Below, piece after piece: positions 10,891 through 21,759 of a DNA stretch of 64,000 nt. Numbering within the stretch: position 1 is the first letter of the stretch; every line of letters begins with the position of its first letter. The translations under genes were made by a program, and so were the position numbers. The stretch is from Jaminaea rosea (lineage: Eukaryota; Basidiomycota; Exobasidiomycetes; Microstromatales). The DNA is taken from NCBI RefSeq assembly GCF_003144245.1, contig NW_020289978.1:1-64000 (forward strand). Direction: 5' to 3'. The notes under the pieces are model-generated. The model had not been told where the DNA came from, ran no database searches, and saw nothing but the letters and a program-made list of their open reading frames with translations.

Positions 10891-12760
10891 CTACGTCTCC
10901 GCACCACTCTGCGCGCTCCTCCCCTCCCTCCTCTCCCTCTCCCTCTCCCTCACCACAACCTCATACGGCTCAGTAGGCAGCGTGACACTACTCGTATAGC
11001 TCGGTGGCCACTTTGTCTCCTGACCCTCCTTCCACCCCAACTCAAAGGAAGGCAGAACAGCCACCACTAGCGCCAAGGCCTCGTACATGGCTAGCTGTTG
11101 ACCGAGGCACCTGCGTGGGCCGCCATTGAAGGCGTGGAATTGCCACTCGCTCGGACTCCTGTACTGGTATTGCTGCGAGCCCTGCGAGGAGGGAGCCGAC
11201 AAAGCACGCAAGAAACGCTCCGGCTTGTACTCTTCGCAGTCCTCTCCCCACACCTCGGGAATACGAGCCATGACCCAGTCTGACCATCCGACCATTTCTC
11301 CCTTGTACACCTGTAGGGGTGGGAGGTTATGCGGATTCGCCCCCTGAGGCACTATCACGTCGTCCTGCTCTACCATCTTGACATTCTTGGCCACCGAGGG
11401 GTGCAAGCGGATGGCCTCAGAGATGCAGGCTGTGGTGTAGGGTAGGTCCTTCATTTGGTCGTACTCGAGGAGTACGGGCGAGTCTGGATGGGAGGGTGGG
11501 GGGAGGTTGTTGCGGATCTCGTCGAGGATCAGCGGGATGTGCTGAGGGTGGGTGAGGAGCTCGATGATGAGCCAGGAGAGGGATTGGGCTGTGGTGTCGC
11601 GGCCGGCGATGAGGAAGTTGAGGACCACGATGAGGAGGTCCTGTGGGCGGGTGGGCGGGTGAGCGGAGCGGTCAGAGGTGGGCGGGTCAGCGAGGTGGCG
11701 AGTGGCAGGCGGAGAACTACGGGCTACGCCGCACGCACCTCCCTCTCCTTGGTGAGCTCCATAGCCAAGCCGAGTAGATCCTTCTTCTTTGCCTCCTCTC
11801 CCATGCCACTTCCACTATCCCTCCTCTCCCTCTTTCCCTCGTCCAACCTCTTATCGATGATCCCCAATGCGAACCCTCTAATCGTCTTGACCCACTCCCT
11901 CATATCCTCTCCCCCCTGATTGAACTTCTCAATGACCTGCCAGCCAGGCTTGACGAGCCGCTTATTGATGTGCTCCTGAGCGGCATCGAAGGCTACGGAG
12001 AAGGGGACTTGGTGGTCGAGGCAGGTGGGAGACGAGGTGAGACAGCCAATGTCGGCGCCGAAGGCTATGGAGGCGAAGGAGGACAGGGTGTACCGAAAGA
12101 AGAGGTCGGGGAGGGCGAGGTGGGGGGAGGAGCTGGTAGAGATGTTGCGTAGTAAGGTGTGGAGGGTGAGGAGCTCCGAGTGGACGACTGTCTGGACTAT
12201 GCTGCGGAACTGGTTGACCGAGAAGATATGGCTTGCCCTGGCGTGGCGGGGAGTTGAGGAGGACGAGGTGTCAGCTACTACAGCGATGATAATGTCCCCT
12301 CTCGCAGGCACACGCGCACTCACATCTTCCTCTGCATCTTCCACGGATGTCCATCCGCCACAAAGATGCCATTCTCCCCCAGTAGATCACTAAACGCATT
12401 CCTGAAATAGCTCCCCTTTGTATAATTCTCGAAATTCGTCTTCTGCACATACTCGATGTACTCTGGTCGACTCATCATGATGATCCTTCCCGTAGGCCAA
12501 AAGGTCCAGCTGTACACAGGCAAAGGGGAGGCGCGAAGTTGCTCGAGGAGGCGATGTAGCTGGTCGACGGTACCGCGGCGGACGATGGTGAGGGTATTGC
12601 CTATGAGGGGGAGACCGGGGAAGGTATGGACCCCGGGGCGAGAGGGGTGAGTGCCGACTAGGCGGTTAGGGTAGCGGATGAGGAGGTAGAGGAGGACCAG
12701 GAGCGAGAGAAGCCATGTCGCCGGGATGGGCAGGGGAGACGACGAGGTGAGAAGGGCCAT
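10891..12760 (-). CDS. Cytochrome P450, CYP86-clan-like (fatty acid/alkane hydroxylase type)
   Basis: Microsomal haem monooxygenase of about 561 residues from exons 12760-12324, 12237-11739 and 11640-10891. An N-terminal hydrophobic anchor covers residues about 13-28. The I-helix motif AGRDTT is at about 324-329, the ExxR motif (EAIR) at about 387-390, and the haem-binding loop [10 protein letters not shown] has its Cys at about 490. The segment TNFENYTKG followed by [13 protein letters not shown] matches omega-hydroxylase families such as CYP52, CYP63 and CYP86. Both introns (86 and 98 nt) have canonical donors and acceptors and keep phase. The C-terminus is unusually rich in Arg/Glu. Substrate is inferred from family resemblance only. 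Confidence 0.9.
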
Positions 12761-12890
12761 CTTGGCGGATGGCGCAATGCTGAGCAGCTGGCGCGATGTT
12801 GAGCAGCTGAGGCGGCGAAGGGGAGTGATGGGTGACGAGGAACGTGAGGAATGGCTATCCGTGTGAGTCCTAGCTGCTCAAGGCGAGCGG

Positions 12891-12910
12891 AGTCGAGTCG
12901 AGTCGAGTCG
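12891..12910. repeat. AGTCG tandem repeat (4 copies)
   Basis: Four perfect copies of AGTCG lie about 130 bp upstream of the P450 start codon, in its presumed promoter or leader. Confidence 0.85.
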
Positions 12911-13080
12911 AGGCTCACGTCGAGGAGGAGCGAATGCTAGCTAGTGTCAAGGGGAAGGAGCGGTGTGTGGTGGGACGGGATAATAGGAATTGGTACGGTG
13001 TGGAGCGAAGTCAAGCCCTTCATTTCTCATCCTCCCGGATGGATGGCTGAGCATCACCAAGTCAAAGTCAACTCAGCTCA

Positions 13081-13100
13081 TTGCGTTGCGTTGCGTTGCG
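13081..13100. repeat. TTGCG tandem repeat (4 copies)
   Basis: Four perfect copies of TTGCG lie in the intergenic region upstream of the P450. Confidence 0.85.
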
Positions 13101-13639
13101 TCGTCCTCGTCGCTTGCAATTGCAACTCGTCACTACTCGCTTCACTGTGCGAGCGTGAGTCGCCTTCGGCTTCGCACGCCGGACGGACAGGCACAGGGCA
13201 GGCCGTGCAGGGCGGGGCGGGGCGCCGAGTGGAGACGCCCGCCCCCCCCCCCGAGTTGAGTTGAAGCTCGGTCACCATTCAGGGCGCACGGGTGCACGGA
13301 GAGGGGGAACCTCGGCCTTCCTGTCTGGGCCCCGCCCGGCACGCACAAAGAAGCCGCCATGTCGTGGATGACACTTTTGACGTCCGAATCTCACGCAAAG
13401 CGCAGCGTCGTCCTGCCCTGGCCGGCCGACGTTAGGGCTTCTATTGTTAATCAAATCGTTGAGAGAGAGTGGCAGAGTCGTCATGAGCACTTGCTCACAT
13501 AGCTCACGAACTTGTAGCTCGTCGCTCGTCGCTCGTCTCTCTCAGCCAACTGGATATATCTATCACCATCTGAATCACTCTCTTCACTGGTACAGAGTCG
13601 GCAAGGGAAAAAGGCCTCTTGCCTCTCCACTCTGACTTA

Positions 13640-16600
13640 CTACGCATCTTCCACCCTCGTCCTACCAAATCGCGCCTTGTTAAGCGCACCACCACCTTTC
13701 CCCTTGTTTTGACCCTCTGCCTCCCCATCCAGACTCTTGCGCTTGCGCCCAGCTGCCGTACCCGTACCCGTACCTCCCGAGGTGGCGTTCCCCTTCTCCT
13801 CCTTCTTCGCATTCGCGACTCCTTCCTTCTTCTTCGTTACGGAGGGATTCATCCCGGGTGACGATCCTTTGCTACCCCCCGCCTCGTCTTCATCCTCACC
13901 GTCACCATTGGCGCTGCCGCTGCCAGTAACAGGCGTCACCCTCCCACTCCCAGCCCTACTGGCACTCGCGCTCCCATTTGCACTCGCGCTAGGAGTGGAA
14001 AGCTCCTCAAAGCTCGGCCCTTGGTTCTGATTCTCGTTCTCGTCCTCGTTCCCACCGCCGCCGCCCGCCGTGCCCGCAGGGGTGTGTATAAAGTGGGAGA
14101 GGAGCTCATCCATATCCACATCGGCGTCCTCGTTGAGGTTGAGGTTGAGATTTGAGTTGAGATTCAGGTCCGTATCCTTACCCGCAGTAGGACCCGCACC
14201 AGCACTGCCACCGGCAAATTGTCCCCAATCGCCTGGAGCGAGGGCCGGATTGCCCATACTGGTTTGTCCCTGCGGTTGCGTGGAAGAAGAAGAAGGCTGA
14301 CCCGCACCCACTGGTCGCATCACCGCGCTCAGCTGCTCAATGGCCGTCTGGATCATCTGGGCACTCTGCTCCGTCTGCTGCAGGGTACCACCCTGCGTCG
14401 CGAGTTGGTGGTGCAGCTGTGCGCCCCCCGAGGACGAGGCTGAGCCTGAGCCTGAGCCGGAGCCGGAGCCTGAGCCGGCCCATCCTTGCGCTTGCGCGTG
14501 GGAGAGAGAGTCCTCGGCCGTGCCTGTGTTTGCCTTGTTGTTGCCATTGTTGTGGGAAGACGACGACGTAAAAGGAAAGGGGGAAAATCGATCCGAATCG
14601 TCCCCTTCTGCCTCTGCTGGTGCGGCGCTGAAGTACCCTCCTCCTGCACCTCCCCCTCCCCCTGGTGTGCCGGGTTGGCCGCCTTCCCTCCCTGCACCGC
14701 CTCCGCTGGCACCGGTATTGCCTGCCTGCTGAAAAGCCTGAACAAGGGCAGCGAGCATGTTAGGGTCGAGGTGCTGCTTGCCTGGCCCTGCCCCTCCTCC
14801 TCCTCCTCCTCCTCCTCCTGGAGTGCCCGGAACGGGTCCGCCCGTCTGATTGGCAAAGAGCTGCTGCAGTAATGCCTGTCCTTCTCCGCTCGCCAAGGCT
14901 TGGAGGATCTGATTGCCCGACACACCACCCCCACCACCACCCCCACCGCTCGCGCCGGCGTTTCGTCCCTTCGAGCCCGGGGTGCTAGGTCTTCGCGGCG
15001 TATCCCCCAGAAGAGGGCGCGCCCGCGGACGAGGCGTCGTTGAGCCCGCTCGCGATGTTGAGTGCGAGGGTGAACGCGAGAGGGACGGGCTGGTCGGTCT
15101 ACTTCCCGTGTCCCTCGGCGAGTCGGAAGGAGAGGTGATGTGAGAAAAACGCGACCCCTGAGCATTGGCGTCGTTGAGGTTGGACGGGCTGTTGGTCGCC
15201 TCGGTGAAGCGGGAGAAGAGCTCTTGGATTTGAGCCTCCTGCGAGCCGCTACCGCTCCCAAATGGGCCTAAATCGCTTTCGTGGTCGTGATCGTCGTTCT
15301 TCTCGGGCTTGCTGCCCTCAATCATCAACGGCCCTCCTCCGCCTAGCTGAGAGTTATTCCGAAAGAGCCCCCGCCTAGGAGAGGGGGAGTTGGCCGTTCT
15401 CCCTCCCTCATTGCCACTTGCTCCCTGTCCGCCTGCTCTTCCTGCCCTGGCCCTTCCCTTCCCCATCCCACCACTTCCACCAGCACCACCCGTCCCCCCC
15501 AGACCCTCGGCATGCAACGCCCCCTCCCCTCCTCCTCTGAACACGCCAGCAAGGAACTGCAACATCCTCCCAATCGTCTCGGCCTGCTGCTCGCTACGTC
15601 TCTTCTGCTCCATCGTCTCCTTCCATAGCTCGTCGTTGCTGAGGGAGAGGTGACGGAGATTATCGTTTATGTTGGACTGGGCGGACTGGATTGCTTGGAT
15701 TGCCTGCCAGACGGGTGTGAGTTGGAGGAGGGCTGAGAAGGACGAATCTGAGTGAGATTGGTGGGATGAGGTAGAGGATGAGGGGTCGCCCAGCCCAGAT
15801 CGGGTGAGTGCGCCGCTGGTCGATGTGAGGCTTCCGTGTCCTTGCCCTGCAGAAGCAGCACTTTCCAAAAGGAGGCGACGCGAGGTCGACGAGGAGGAGG
15901 CGGCGGCCTCGTACTCTTCGCCCGCACCGGCACCCGCATTCGCATTCGCCCCCTTCTCCTCCCCTCCTGCCCCCGTTCCACCCTTTCCCCCCTTCTTCCT
16001 CTGCATCAAACCCATCAATTCCGGCCTATCCCTCTGGAAGTGTCGTTCCTCAAACTCCCACACCTCCATGTCCTGCTCGTGTTTCAGACTACCCTGCTGT
16101 AAAGAAGGCACCTTGTGGAAGCCGTACATGTTGAGCTGTCGGACGAAGGAAGGGAAATTGTTGTGCTTGAAAAAGCGAGGGAGGACCTCTTTGGCGAAAC
16201 GGACGTGGTTGGGGACTATGAATGTTAGGCCGGTGGGTTGCCAGGTTATGAGCGAGTCGGTGGACGGGTCGTCGACCATGCTGAGTGAGCGAGAGGGAGG
16301 TGGTGAAGGGTTAGCCTGTAGATGTGGAGAGGCGAAGCGAGGAGGGAGGGGACTACTCACCTTCTCAGCTTGTTCAGAAATGGCGGAACACGTTGCGGCT
16401 GCGGCTGCGGCTGCGGTTGCGGTTGTTGCTGTGGCTGTAGAGCTGCCGAAGAGCTACTGGCCGCCTGGCCCTGCTGCTGCTGCTGCTGCTGCTGCTGTAC
16501 GTTATGATTCGGGCTTGAACTCCTTCTCCTGCCCACTGGCGCAGCATCTTTGGACGTCGAATTCAACGCGCCCGTATCATGTAGCTGATTCGCATTAACA

Positions 16601-17169
16601 AAAGCGGGCGGGCCCATCCCCACCCCCATCCCTATGCCAGGAGCATTGCCCTGCCCCTGCCCCTGCCCCAATGCATCTACATCGCTCATCTGTAGCCCGC
16701 TGTTCTGCCCCACGCCTTCGAATGCCGATGTCCCATTAGCGTCGGCAGCTAGTGCTTGGGCGAGGAGGGCGGAGAAGTCTGGGGTGGGGCTGGGGGCCGT
16801 AGCACTAGTGGCAGTAGTAGTTGCCTCCATGCCTGTGGCGCCCGGGCCGTTGGCCGTGGACGAGGATGAGGGGGAGGGGCCGAAGGAGAATGGGAATGGG
16901 AATGGATTGCCCGCCCCCGAGTTGAATGAGGGATGCTGCTGTAGTCGAGCGAGGGCTAGAGAGTTGGACGTCGAGGCGGAGGAGGTGGATGGGGAAGAAT
17001 CGAAGCCTGAGAAGGCCGAAGGATTGAAGAGGTCCTCGCTATTGGCGTGGGCATTGGCCGTATCTGGCGATGATGAGCTGGATGCTGCTGCGCCTGCCGC
17101 TGAGCCTTGGCCGGTGGACGTCGCTTGGTTCGAGTGGTGGGCTGACGTGCTTGCCGTAGCGGGGGCCAT
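13640..17169 (-). CDS. Heat shock transcription factor (HSF-type DNA-binding domain)
   Basis: Large HSF family protein of about 1,149 residues from exons 17169-16361 and 16280-13640. The 80-nt intron splits the DNA-binding domain: VPPFLNKLR joins SMVDDPSTDSLITW, exactly as the HSF fold requires. The domain (about residues 259-363) continues through FAKEVLPRFFKHNNFPSFVRQLNMYGF, the recognition helix region. A heptad-rich stretch at about 454-517 fits the trimerisation coiled coil. Flanking regions are long, Gly/Ser/Gln-rich and low-complexity, including poly-Gln before the domain and poly-Gly after it. The start is the ATG at 17169, after an open but Arg/Pro-rich leader. It probably binds heat shock elements; the Hsp70 gene lies about 2.6 kb away. 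Confidence 0.92.
14794..14819. repeat. CTC trinucleotide repeat encoding poly-Gly in the HSF gene
   Basis: Roughly eight to nine copies of CTC on the plus strand encode a glycine run on the minus strand, inside the second exon of the HSF gene. It preserves frame, so length changes would be tolerated. Confidence 0.8.
16471..16497. repeat. CTG trinucleotide repeat encoding poly-Gln in the HSF gene
   Basis: Nine CTG units on the plus strand encode a glutamine run just before the DNA-binding domain of the HSF protein. A degenerate Gln/Pro repeat follows between this tract and the domain. Confidence 0.85.
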
Positions 17170-18052
17170 GGCCTGATGCCGAATTGGGCTTGGGCGTGGG
17201 CGTGGGCGTTGGCGTGCGCGCAGCTCTTGGGTAGGTTGTAGTGACGCCGGAAAAAAGGAGGAGGAGATGAGCGAGAGGGCAATGGTAACGAGCTCAATCC
17301 TCCACGACAGACACACGCACGCAGCCCGCCGCCAAAACTTCAAAGACGAGACGAGACGAGGCGAGCGGGGCGGAGAGAGGCAGACAGAGCAGCAGAGCGG
17401 CAGGCGGCAAGGCAGACGGACTCGCGCGCAGATTGGATGGGCCGCCGCTTGCCGTCGATGGCGAGGGTCGACATCGAAGTCGAGATCGAGGCATGGCAGG
17501 CAGGCAGGCAGGCATGGCAGGCATGGCAGGCAAGCAAGCAAGGGCACGGCGCAGATCAAAAAGAGGATGGTGGTAGCATCGAGCATGATCCGCGCAGAGA
17601 GTGGGAAGATGCTCACAGCCCTGTTTGCCGTGGAACATCTTCAGCTTGGTCTCTGATACAGCGACTCTGATGCGCCGCCGTCCGCCAGACCAGATTCAGC
17701 CCGCGCCGCATCGACTGGCTGAGCCTGCAGCCTCTCTCTCCCTCTCACTCACTCTCACTCACCTCGTCGAGCTCCGAGCTCCGACTCCACATCCACATCC
17801 ACGTCGGCGGCGGCGGCGCGAGCGGTCAGACCTTTGGATTGAATGCGACGACGACGACCCGGTCGAGCCGGTTGACCGATTGGCGATTGCGTGTTGCCTT
17901 GTTACCGACTCTGATTGGCATTGTCACTATACTATTGCCATCAATCTCATCTCGCCATAGTCCTAATCACGGTCATCATCATCGACCCAGAAACCTCGCA
18001 GCAGAGACGAAGACGCACCGCCGCAACACAATCACAATCGCAATCCACAGCC
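17170..18052. promoter_or_regulatory. Divergent promoter region, HSF and carrier genes
   Basis: About 0.9 kb between the divergent start codons of the HSF gene and the carrier gene. It holds a GGCA-type repeat, CTCACT repeats (about 17740-17762) and a short CGG-rich run. The promoter role follows from gene orientation; I identify no specific factor sites. Confidence 0.55.
17491..17542. repeat. GGCA/GGCAT tandem repeat
   Basis: Repeated GGCA units interrupted by GGCAT and AAGC units lie in the divergent promoter region upstream of the HSF start. Confidence 0.8.
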
Positions 18053-19427
18053 ATGCCGGACAATGCCGCCATCCCACCCTTTGCGCAGGCGACTGCTGGT
18101 GCAATGGTGAGTCGCGTCTCGTCGTGTCGTCCTTACGACTCGACGTACCTCTCTGACCCTCTTGATCCCACTCTCCCCCATCCCACGTCACGCCGCGCTC
18201 GCCCACTCGTAGGGAAGCCTCGTATCGAACAGTATCGTCTATCCTCTGGATCTCGTCTCCACGCGGGTCCAGACCTCCCCTTCTGCCTCTCGTTCCCAGG
18301 CAAGCTCAGCCTCAGCTTCGGGCTCAAAGTCAGGAGGGAACGCCAAATCAACGTCAACCTACGGTGCTCTAGCGGAGATAGTTCGGCGCAAGGGGATCTC
18401 AGGGCTCTATCAGGGGTTGGGGACGGATAATCTCTCGAATACGGTGAGTTGGTGCTGACGGTATGCTTTGCTCTCACTCCTGCTGAATCCATCGACCCCA
18501 TCCCTTCTCCTCGCCTCCCTATCCGGCCGATCGACTGACGCTCTCAGCTATCCAATTTCCTCTTCTTCTTCTTTCGAGCAGCAATAGTTGCTCGACTGGT
18601 GCGACCCTCCCCCTCATCGTCCTCATCGTCATCCAAACGCCCACCCCCCACCTCGTTGAGCCCCGCCCAAGACCTGGCAGCCGGAGCCTTGGCCGGTATC
18701 CTCTCTCGGGCCTGCACCACTCCGCTCAGTAATGTGACCGTGAGGAAACAGACTCATTCCAGTTCTACTTCGGCGACCAAGGAGAAGGGGAAGGGGGAGG
18801 GAAACGAGGGAGAAGACGATTCCAGTGACGACGAGGAGACGCAGTACGAGGACGAGCCTGCGCTTTTGGAGATAGTCCGCGAGATAGTAAAAGACAAGGG
18901 TGTGCTAGGTGAGTGTTCCCCCCTCTCCTGCTTTCTCATCGTCTCTTAACCTCATCCACTCACCCCGCCCTCCTTCGTGCCCACACCCCCACGCAGGCCT
19001 CTGGTCCGGCTTCCCCGTCGCCACCCTGCTAAGCATAACACCCGCCCTAACCTTCTACCTAACCAACATCCTAACCCGTCTCCTCCTCCCAACCGCATCC
19101 CGCCAATCCCCCAGCCCAGCGCAAACCTTCCTCCTCTCCGCGCTAGGAAACGCCCTTTCCACCTCCCTGCTCTACCCTCTCATCCTAGCGAAAACCCTCC
19201 TCCAATACCGTGATCCGAGGGGACGTAGAGTCTACAAGGGGCTCGTGGATGTGTTGCGTGGCACGATTAGGAGGAGAGGGGTGAAAGGGTTGTACAAGGG
19301 GTTGGAGAGTCAGTTGGCTAAAGGGGTTACGGCGCATGGGGTTACCATGGTTGTGAAGGGGAGGGTGGAGGAGGGATTTGTGCAGGCTTATTTGGCCGCG
19401 AAGAGGAGGGGGAGGGGAGGTGAGTGA
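18053..19427 (+). CDS. Mitochondrial carrier family protein, peroxisomal adenine nucleotide carrier-like
   Basis: SLC25-type carrier assembled from four exons: 18053-18106, 18213-18443, 18548-18908 and 18997-19427, about 358 residues. The first repeat has the carrier signature YPLDLVSTRVQ. The second repeat carries an acidic low-complexity insert (about EGEDDSSDDEETQ) on a loop. The third repeat has YPLILAKTLLQY followed by GLYKGLESQLAK. The PLDLVSTRVQ motif with SNFLFFFFR and TPALTFYL segments resembles Pmp47/Ant1, which import ATP into peroxisomes for acyl-CoA synthetases. Another carrier subtype is possible. All introns have GTGAGT-type donors and keep phase. The last codons (GAG TGA) overlap a GTGAGT sequence, so one more short exon cannot be excluded. 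It is divergent from the HSF gene. Confidence 0.75.
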
Positions 19428-19732
19428 TCCTGCGCGGGGGAGGAGAGGAGAGGAGGAGTGGACTTCGCTGCGAGGCGGTGAAACGTGACGATGATGGTGA
19501 CGATAATGCCCGCTTGAATAGATACCTGACCTGCATCGCCTCGCTACGAATCTGTCTGGTCACGCTCATTGGGGGCCACGTCGCTCACGCTGCTCGCTCA
19601 CGCATCGCATCTGGGAATCGGCTAGCTCATTGAAAAGGATCAAGACTACGAAAACAGAAACGTCTACAGATCAAAGAATCGCTCGCCCACGTCTTTCCTT
19701 TTTATGAGCTCAGTCGCGCCTCGCGCCAACCA
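19428..19732. other. Intergenic region between convergent carrier and Hsp70 genes
   Basis: About 0.3 kb of 3' flanking sequence for two convergent genes. I see no gene or repeat in it. Confidence 0.6.
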
Positions 19733-21209
19733 TTAGTCGACCTCCTCGACCGAGGGTCCGTCAGCGTCCCCTCCACCGGGGGCAGCTCCGGGTGCACCAC
19801 CAGGCGCGCCACCGGGCATACCACCGGCCTGACCGTAAGCCTTCTGCATGATGGGGTTGATGACCGCCTCGAGCTCCTTGCGACGGGACTCGTACTCGTC
19901 CGTAGACCCCTCTGCCGTCTCGTCGAGGAACTTGATCGTCTCATCGATGGCCTGCTTTGCCTTCTCCTTGTCGCTCTCGTCGAGCTTCGAGGCGAATTGC
20001 TCCTCTCCCAACGAGTTGCGAACCTGGTAGGCGTAGCTCTCGAGACCGTTGCGAGCACTGATGCGGGCAGCGGCGGCTTCGTCCTCCTCCTTGTACTTCT
20101 CGGCATCGTTGACCATACGCTCGATGTCCTCCTTGCTGAGGCGACCCTTGTCGTTGGTAATGGCGATCTTCTCCGACTTGCCCGACGTCTTGTCCGCAGC
20201 AGAGACGTTGAGCACCGCGTTGGCGTCGACGTCGAATGTGACTTCGATCTGAGGGACACCGCGAGGGGCGGGGGGGATGCCGGAGAGCTCGAACTTGCCC
20301 AGGAGGTTGTTGTCCTTGGTGCGGGCTCGCTCACCCTCGTAGACCTGAATGAGCACACCGGGCTGGTTGTCCGCGTATGTGGAGAAGATCTCGCTCTTCT
20401 TGGTCGGGACGGTGGTGTTGCGCTTGATCAGGGGAGTGAAGACACCGCCTGCCGTCTCAATACCCATGGAAAGAGGGGCGACGTCGAGGAGGAGGAGGTC
20501 CTGCGTCTTCTCGCTGGTGTCACCGCTGAGGATGGCGGCCTGGACGGCGGCACCGTAGGCGACTGCCTCGTCGGGGTTGATGGACTTGTTGGGCTCGCGG
20601 CCGTTGAAGAAGTCGCGGAGGAGCTTCTGCACCTTGGGGATACGGGTGGAACCGCCGACGAGGACAATCTCGTTTACGGATCCCTTGTCAATCTTGGAGT
20701 CGCGGAGCACCTTCTCGACGGGCTCGAGGGTGTGGGAGAAGAGGTCACCGCAGAGCTCCTCGAAGCGGGCACGGGTGATGCTCGTGTAGAAGTCGATGCC
20801 CTCGAAGAGGGAGTCGATCTCAATGCTGGTCTGAGCGGCCGACGAGAGGGTACGCTTAGCACGCTCGCAGGCGGTGCGGAGGCGGCGGAGGGCACGGGCG
20901 TTGGTGGTGAGGTCCTTCTTGTTCTTGCGCTTGAACTCCTGGACAAAGTGGTTGACGAGGCGGTTGTCGAAGTCCTCACCTCCCAAGTGGGTGTCACCGG
21001 CGGTAGCCTTGACCTCGAAGATGCCCTCCTCGATGGTCAAGAGGGAAACGTCGAAGGTTCCTCCTCCAAGGTCGAAGATGAGGACGTTCTTCTCGCCCTC
21101 ACTCTTCTTGTCAAGACCGTAGGCGATTGCTGCTGCGGTAGGCTCGTTGATGATACGGAGGACGTTGAGGCCAGCGATGGTGCCGGCGTCCTTGGTAGCC
21201 TGACGCTGC

Positions 21210-21241
<32 letters not shown>

Positions 21242-21661
21242 GGCGTCCTTTACGGAGCCACCGAGGTAGGCCTCTGCCGTCTCGCGCATCTTGAGGAGGA
21301 CCATGGATGAGATCTCCTCGGGTGTGAAGATCTTCTCCTCTCCCTTGTACTCGACCTTGATGTTGGGCTTGCCCTCCTTGGACACAACCTCGAAGGGCCA
21401 GTGCTTTCGGTCAGACTGGAGCTCTTGGTCCTCAAACTTGCGTCCGATCATGCGCTTGGCGTCGAAGACGGTGTTGTGAGGGTTCATGGCGACTTGGTTC
21501 TTGGCAGCATCACCGATGAGGCGCTCCGTGTCGGTAAAGGCGACGTACGAAGGGGTGGTACGGTTGCCCTGGTCGTTTGCGATGACCTCGACGCGGTCAG
21601 ATTGCCAGACGGCGACGCACGAGTACGTGGTCCCGAGATCGATTCCAACTGCCTTCGTCAT
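19733..21661 (-). CDS. Cytosolic Hsp70 chaperone (Ssa type)
   Basis: Intact, intron-free coding region of 642 residues for an ATP-dependent chaperone of the cytosol and nucleus. Diagnostic blocks are IDLGTTYSC at the N-terminus, [12 protein letters not shown] in the middle of the nucleotide-binding domain, and [11 protein letters not shown]. The C-terminal end is a Gly/Pro/Ala-rich tail closing in EEVD, which binds TPR cochaperones and marks the cytosolic class. The start is the ATG directly before TKAVGIDLG. The seven codons upstream belong to a leader interrupted by a likely 96-nt intron. Codon use is strongly biased towards C-ending codons, as expected for high expression. A 437-codon frame on the opposite strand is an antisense artefact typical of Hsp70 genes. 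Confidence 0.98.
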
Positions 21662-21663
21662 TG

Positions 21664-21759
21664 CTGCGTGCGTGAGTGGCAAAGGAGGAGGAGGATGGTG
21701 TGAGCGGGTGGATGAATGCGAAGGATGCTGCGCGTGGAGCTGCGCGTGGAGCTGCTCAC
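21664..21759 (-). other. Probable 5' UTR intron of the Hsp70 gene
   Basis: On the minus strand a GTGAGC donor at 21759 and a GCACGCAG acceptor at 21664 bracket 96 nt, ending two bases before the Hsp70 ATG. A 12-bp tandem duplication lies immediately after the donor. Both sites match those of verified coding introns in this window. A TATA-like palindrome CTTTTAAAAG lies upstream at 21870-21879. Confidence 0.65.

Larger units (their letters stand above)
12761..13639. other. Intergenic region upstream of the P450 and downstream of the HSF gene
   Basis: About 0.9 kb holding the P450 promoter and the HSF 3' end. It contains two pentanucleotide repeats and a C-rich run near 13240-13252. No supported gene. 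Confidence 0.6.

Noticed and set aside
17267-17656. Plus-strand frame upstream of the HSF gene
   Set aside because: Its composition reflects the GGCA repeat (Arg/Gly/His runs), so it is not a credible gene.
18909-19427. Alternative longer start for the last carrier exon
   Set aside because: It reads through an intron with clear GTGAGT and GCAG sites; the spliced version restores the carrier repeat.
19997-21310. 437-codon open frame on the plus strand opposite Hsp70
   Set aside because: Long antisense frames opposite Hsp70 arise from strong codon bias of the sense gene; the translation is Val/Leu/Glu/Asp-rich with no family motif.
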